Source of the DNA: Limnohabitans sp.
GTDB taxonomy: Bacteria; Pseudomonadota; Gammaproteobacteria; Burkholderiales; Burkholderiaceae_C
Assembly (NCBI GenBank): GCA_023260735.1
Contig: JALQUL010000126.1
Span: forward strand, 1 to 5,775
Direction of reading: 5' to 3'
DNA: 5,775 nt
This document shows positions 5,701-5,775 of the stretch, piece by piece. The notes under the pieces are model-generated. The model had not been told where the DNA came from. It searched no databases and was given only the letters and a program-made list of their open reading frames with translations. The first letter of the stretch is position 1. Each line of letters starts with the position of its first letter. The translations under genes and the position numbers were made by a program.

Positions 5701-5775
5701 TTATGCGATCAATGATTGTGTTTCAAGCGTAAGAGCGTCTGTGCACCAATAGCGACTCATTATTGAATAAAACAC
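5701..5775 (-). CDS. Short open frame at the window edge, possible 3' end of another gene
   Basis: On the minus strand one frame is open from the window edge to tandem TAA TAA stops (5701-5703 and 5698-5700). It encodes 24 residues ending ETQSLIA, with an internal ATG that would begin MSRYWCTD. It may be the tail of a gene that lies mostly beyond the window and is followed by gloA after about 80 bp. It may equally be a chance open frame: 24 codons is too short to judge and I do not recognise it. No function is assigned. Confidence 0.2.
   Translation of the reverse strand: MFYSIMSRYWCTDALTLETQSLIA

Overview
The window is a compact run of housekeeping genes from a low-GC proteobacterium. Protein styles point to the Betaproteobacteria, probably a Burkholderiales-like lineage. 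The basis is motif-level recall, not a search: a PPi-type phosphofructokinase with the sequence NGGGDSADT, a thymidylate synthase with QRSADIFLGVPFNIAS and a short basic insertion before the KLSCQ motif, and a GloA very close to proteobacterial enzymes. Base composition looks uniformly AT-rich, and no mobile element, CRISPR array, rRNA or tRNA was seen.

Plus strand, 1-4323. The 3' part of a pyrophosphate-dependent 6-phosphofructokinase gene (3-980) is followed 11 bp later by thyA (992-1831). A 232-bp gap with short inverted repeats and a pyrimidine-rich end leads to a ten-helix EamA/DMT transporter gene (2064-2957). This gene is followed 25 bp later by folA (2983-3498, with a good Shine-Dalgarno). 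After 63 bp comes xth, an exonuclease III family gene (3562-4323).

Minus strand, 5620-4327. gloA (glyoxalase I) is followed 13 bp later by a second, different EamA/DMT transporter gene. This unit converges on xth with only 3 bp between the two stop codons. An 18-bp perfect palindrome covers both stops. The last 155 bases (5621-5775) hold the gloA leader and, at the edge, a short minus-strand open frame that may be the tail of another gene.

Functionally, thyA makes dTMP and dihydrofolate and folA regenerates tetrahydrofolate, so the two form the thymidylate cycle with a transporter gene between them. Pfp serves glycolysis and/or gluconeogenesis. GloA detoxifies methylglyoxal, a by-product of the triose-phosphate pool. 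Xth repairs abasic DNA. The substrates of the two transporters cannot be read from the sequence.

I see no convincing novel system. The points most worth a second look are the palindrome over the convergent stops, a near-identical T-rich leader in front of two genes that lack a Shine-Dalgarno, the transporter gene between thyA and folA, and the GGGDS variant in the phosphofructokinase.
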